Assembly: GCF_014384705.1 (NCBI RefSeq)
Contig: NZ_JACRSN010000025.1
Coordinates: 1 to 34,653 of the forward strand
Direction of reading: 5' to 3'
Source: Yeguia hominis
GTDB taxonomy: Bacteria; Bacillota; Clostridia; Oscillospirales; Acutalibacteraceae
DNA: 34,653 nucleotides
Below the pieces are notes generated by a model. That model was not told the DNA's origin and made no database searches. It saw only the letters and a list, made by a program, of their open reading frames with translations. Positions 31,770 to 34,653 of the stretch are shown here, one piece after another. Each line of letters starts with the position of its first letter. Within the stretch, counting starts at the first letter, position 1. The translations under genes and the position numbers were made by a program.

Positions 31770-32164
31770 ATGTCAGGCGAACATTACGAAAATATAAAAA
31801 ACGCAAATTTATTTGACTATCTGGACATTTCACAGATCCGTCTCGTTCCGGCTAAGCTGAGAAATGTTCCGATCGGCTATTCCGAGGTTCCTCTTATATT
31901 CCACCTTAAACCCGAAACGGTAAAAAGCTGTCGTTTAAAGTTCCGTGGGGCGGCGTTGTATACGGATTTGCCAATTCATCGCAGCGAATCGAACAAAAGC
32001 TCGGTCTTGGTTCTCGCATAATCGACATAACCATTTCAGACTGGGACGGAAGGTTTATGCTTATATTCGAAACCGAAAACGAAGCCGATTCCATAGCCTT
32101 TAATGTTGATAGAAAAGATGTTGTTAGGCTACTTAACGAGTGTCGCAGACCGGCAGAAATGTAG
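31770..32164 (+). pseudogene. Frameshifted small gene of unknown function
   Basis: ATG 31770 follows AGAGGTGA. The first frame reads MSGEHYENIKNANLFDYLDI and on to LIFHLKPET, then fails near 31917-31922. The next frame carries straight on with GKKLSFKVPWGGVVYGFANSS and ends DVVRLLNECRRPAEM at TAG 32162-32164. A one-base deletion explains the break; restored, the protein has about 132 residues. I do not recognise the family. It is translationally close to the aminotransferase. Confidence 0.65.
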
Positions 32165-32179
32165 AAAGGATGCAGACTT

Positions 32180-33275
32180 ATGTATAAATGCAGCGAAGAA
32201 CGAATGAAGGACAAAATAGAAACCTTTTCAAAATACGGCGATGCAGGACACGGCGGAATAACAAGATATTCCCTGTCCGAAGCGGCAATTAAGGCTCGCA
32301 ATGAATTTGTAAAGCGTATGACTGCCATAGGCGCAACTATTGAGACAGATGATGTTGCCAATATGTACGCAACAATTCCGGGTTCCGACCCTGAAGCTAA
32401 ACGGATTGTAATGGCGTCGCATGTAGACTCGGTTAAAAACGGCGGCAATTACGACGGCATACTGGGCGTTATGTCCGCTATGGAGGTGCTTGCAACCAAA
32501 AGCATGTTAGACCCCACAAAGACATTCGGCGAGGCGCTTGATAAATCAGGCTTTAAGGGAGAGCGGAAGAACCGCATCTCTCCCGAAAAATATCAGTATA
32601 TGTTTGAAACACATATCGAGCAAGGGCCTATTCTTGAGGACAACAATAGGGATATCGGCGTTGTAGACTGCGTTCTCGGTATGTTTAACTACCGTGTAAA
32701 ATTCTACGGTCAGACCGTTCATGCCGGCACCTTCCCGATGCCTAAGCGCCGTGACGCCCTGTATGCCGCTTCAAAAGCGCTCTGCTATCTTCATGAAAAA
32801 ATAGACAAGCTTGCAATCCCAGAGCTTGTTTATACCACGGGTGAAATTGTCTTGCCACCCATGCGTACATACCTGTGTGCCGGACTATGCTGACTTTTCA
32901 ATAGATGTCCGTCACAAAGACCCCGATGCGCTTGCTAAAGTGCTTGCGGTAGTAAAAAGCTGCGGCGAAAAGGAATGGGCAGGGTGTAAATGTGAGGTCA
33001 CAAAGGCTTGGAACAGAGATACCGTTTACTGGGATAAAAGGCTTGTCGGCTATGTTGAGGAGTCCGCAACCGAATGCGGCATACCGCATATGTCAATTCA
33101 TTCGGGTGCCGGTCACGATGCGCAGTTCGCCTCCTATATGCTGCGTACAACGATGATCTTTGTTCAGTCTAAAGACGGACTTTCCCATTGCGAGCCTGAG
33201 TTTTCCTCGGTCAAACACTGCACCGAGGGCGCAACGGTAATGCTGGGTGCAGTGCTTAAAGCGGATAAAGATTGA
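32180..33275 (+). pseudogene. M20-family amidohydrolase (N-carbamoyl amino acid hydrolase / allantoate amidohydrolase type), broken
   Basis: Recognisable are GDAGHGGITRYSLSE, MASHVDSVKNGGNYDGILGV (metal His and Asp), FETHIEQGPILE, the dimerisation part FYGQTVHAGTFPMPKRRDALYAASKA, and the terminal SGAGHDAQFAS. Two lesions are visible. Near 32495, EVLAT joins KSMLDPTKTFGEAL directly, an in-frame loss of about 40-50 residues including the usual NEEG with the catalytic and metal glutamates. Near 32850 an extra base shifts the frame; the second frame resumes SCHPCVHTCVPDYADFS and runs to 33275. The enzyme type removes a carbamoyl group from N-carbamoyl amino acids or allantoate. Confidence 0.8.
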
Positions 33276-33286
33276 TTTGAAAAAAT

Positions 33287-33317
33287 GCCTCTCCCGTATT
33301 AGAATTACAGGAGAGGC
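33287..33317 (+). terminator. Intergenic hairpin, possible weak terminator
   Basis: GCCTCTCC (33287-33294) pairs perfectly with GGAGAGGC (33310-33317); only TATTTG follows. It separates the amidohydrolase from the dehydrogenase. Confidence 0.4.
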
Positions 33318-33342
33318 TATTTGATGAACGAGGGTGAAATTT

Positions 33343-34497
33343 ATGTCACGGGAATATTTTATGCCGAAGAAAATAATTTCTGGGAACGGTGCGCTTGATG
33401 CTGCCGGCACAGTTATTAAAAAATACGGCAAAAAGGCGCTTATAGTCACGGGCAAAAATGTCCGAGGTCTCGGGTGCTTTTCGGCTCTTTACAAAATGCT
33501 TGAGGATAACGGTTTGTTATACACCGTTTTTGACGGAATAACAGGCGAACCCGACGATACGATGATAGCGGCGGGCGCAAAGAAATATAAGGACGAAGAT
33601 AGTGATTTTCTTATTGCGATAGGCGGCGGCAGTCCGATAGACTCTATGAAAGCTATTGCTGTAAATGTTTCAGGTGAAAAGGAAATATGCGATTATTACG
33701 GTGAGGTAATTGATATAAAATTGCCAAAAATGATAGCGATACCCACGACCGCCGGAACAGGCTCGGAGGCTACGCAGTTTACCGTTATAACCGACACCAA
33801 AAGAAATATTAAAATGCTTTAAAAGGGAGAGGTCTTAGTGCCTGATGTTGCGGTGGTAGACGGCAGCTTCGGCATCTCTGCTCCAAAGTCTGTAACAGCG
33901 TCAACCGGACTTGACGCGCTTACTCACGCCATAGAGGCGTATACCTCCCGCCGCGCTCAGCCGCTTACCGACAGTGTTTGTATATCTGCCGTAAAACGGT
34001 TATTTAAATATCTTCCTATTGCATATGCTGACGGTAACGATTTGACGGCGCGAAACGAAACGGCAATCGCCGCGCTTGAAGCAGGTATCGCTATTAACAA
34101 TTCCTCCGTAACCGTTGTTCACGGAATGAGTCGTCCGATAGGCGCGCTTTACCATGTGCCGCACGGACTTTCAAACGCAATGCTGTTGTATAAATGTATG
34201 TCCTTTGCGCTTGACGGAGCTGCCGCCCGTTTTGCAAGCTTAGGCAGGGCAATAAATGCGGCTGACGGCAAAGCAGACGACAAAACTGCCGCGGCGGCTT
34301 TTTTGGATGCGATCGGTGATATTTGCAAAAAGCTTGAAGTGCCTTCGCTTGCCGAGTATGGCATAGATAAGGAAGATTTTTTCGGCAATATAGATAAAAT
34401 GGCAGATGACGCACTTGCAAGCGGAAGCCCTGCAAATACGTAAAAAGAGGTTACCAAGGCGGATATTATAAATATTTATAAATTGTTGTTTTCTTAA
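33343..34497 (+). pseudogene. Iron-containing alcohol dehydrogenase with two in-frame stop codons
   Basis: The frame starts at ATG 33343 behind GAGGGTG. It shows the type III dehydrogenase pattern: NAD-binding AIGGGSPIDSMKAIA, IPTTAGTGSEATQF, then DVAVVDGSFG, STGLDALTHAIEAYTSR and VVHGMSRPIGALYHVPHG with metal histidines. A TAA at 33820-33822 splits it in the middle (KML-stop-KGEVLVPDV, where Leu is expected; TTA to TAA). A second TAA at 34441-34443 precedes KEVTKADIINIYKLLFS, the normal C-terminal segment, which ends at TAA 34497. No frameshift is needed. It would reduce the semialdehyde made by the aminotransferase. Confidence 0.85.
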
Positions 34498-34533
34498 TAT
34501 CGGTCTCAAGCCTGATCCACGCGCAGCTGGGAG

Positions 34534-34580
34534 AAAACCTCCAATGTGGTGTATAATAGAAGCACCACAGTGGAGGTTTT
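34534..34580 (+). promoter_or_regulatory. IS256-type leader hairpin overlapping promoter and ribosome site
   Basis: AAAACCTCCAATGTGGTG (34534-34551) pairs with CACCACAGTGGAGGTTTT (34563-34580), 17 of 18 bases. The loop holds TATAAT (34552-34557), and the 3' arm contains the ribosome site GGAGG (34572-34576). RNA started from this -10 box would lack the 5' arm and leave the site free; RNA reading in from outside would fold and hide it. Confidence 0.65.
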
Positions 34581-34583
34581 ACA

Positions 34584-34653
34584 ATGGCAAGAAAGAAACG
34601 CACCCCGGAAGAAAATGCCCGCAGGGAAAAAAGCAGAGAGCTGCTGCAGATGG
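34584..34653 (+). CDS. IS256-family transposase, N-terminal part (runs off the window)
   Basis: The 23 visible residues (MARKKRTPEENARREKSREL then LQM) match the N-terminus of a common Clostridia IS256-family transposase. GGAGG lies seven bases before the ATG. It is a different subtype from the pseudogene at 120-969. Whether it is intact cannot be seen. Its left terminal repeat probably begins near 34529-34534. Confidence 0.7.
   Translation, partial: MARKKRTPEENARREKSRELLQM

Overview
The window looks like a chromosomal segment of a Firmicute of class Clostridia, probably in the Oscillospiraceae/Ruminococcaceae range. Pointers are strong AGGAGG-type ribosome sites, a type II fatty-acid synthesis (FASII) operon that uses FabK and is headed by a FabT/MarR-type repressor, a tRNA with an encoded CCA end, and remnants of Clostridia-type serine-recombinase elements. 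Species cannot be named from the sequence alone. Both window ends lie inside insertion sequences (an IS3-like end on the left, the start of an IS256-family transposase on the right).

Layout. 1-970: an IS256-family transposase pseudogene cut by the terminal end of an IS3-like element. 1294-4105: a sugar locus with a GtrA-like membrane protein, a LacI-family regulator and a divergent D-psicose/D-tagatose 3-epimerase-type enzyme; a palindromic candidate operator lies between the -35 and -10 boxes. 4309-4725: a small glyoxalase-fold protein. 4911-14052 (minus strand): the FASII operon marR(fabT-like)-fabH-fabK-fabD-fabG-fabF-accB-fabZ-accC-accD-accA, with overlaps or short gaps. It matches the streptococcal order except that acpP is missing between fabH and fabK. 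Its promoter carries a 19-bp palindrome just downstream of the predicted start. 14582-14953: a cold-shock protein with a structured leader. 14999-18019: a 1006-residue secreted protein with eight fibronectin-III-like repeats and an M23 peptidase domain. 18481-18556: tRNA-Trp.

Base composition becomes visibly more AT-rich directly after tRNA-Trp. From there to about 30.2 kb lies an accessory region: a large serine recombinase broken by one in-frame UGA, small element genes, and an apparently intact potassium module (TrkH/KtrB channel, RCK subunit, 84-residue membrane protein, KdpD-like kinase, KdpE-like regulator). The module is followed by lgt and a two-gene chromate-type transporter. At 29.7-30.4 kb three unrelated gene fragments abut: an element protein, a second serine recombinase, and a PucR-type regulator tail.

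30.4-34.5 kb holds a nitrogen-catabolic cluster that is decaying. A class III aminotransferase is intact. The small gene after it is frameshifted, the M20 amidohydrolase has lost its catalytic segment and is frameshifted, and the iron-type alcohol dehydrogenase carries two in-frame TAA codons. The gene set fits breakdown of carbamoylated amino compounds (reductive pyrimidine or allantoate type) through transamination and semialdehyde reduction. I see no CRISPR array, rRNA or convincingly new defence system. The most notable signals are regulatory: the FabT-like palindrome, the LacI-type operator, the cold-shock leader hairpin, and a hairpin at the right-hand IS that appears to block translation from read-through transcripts.
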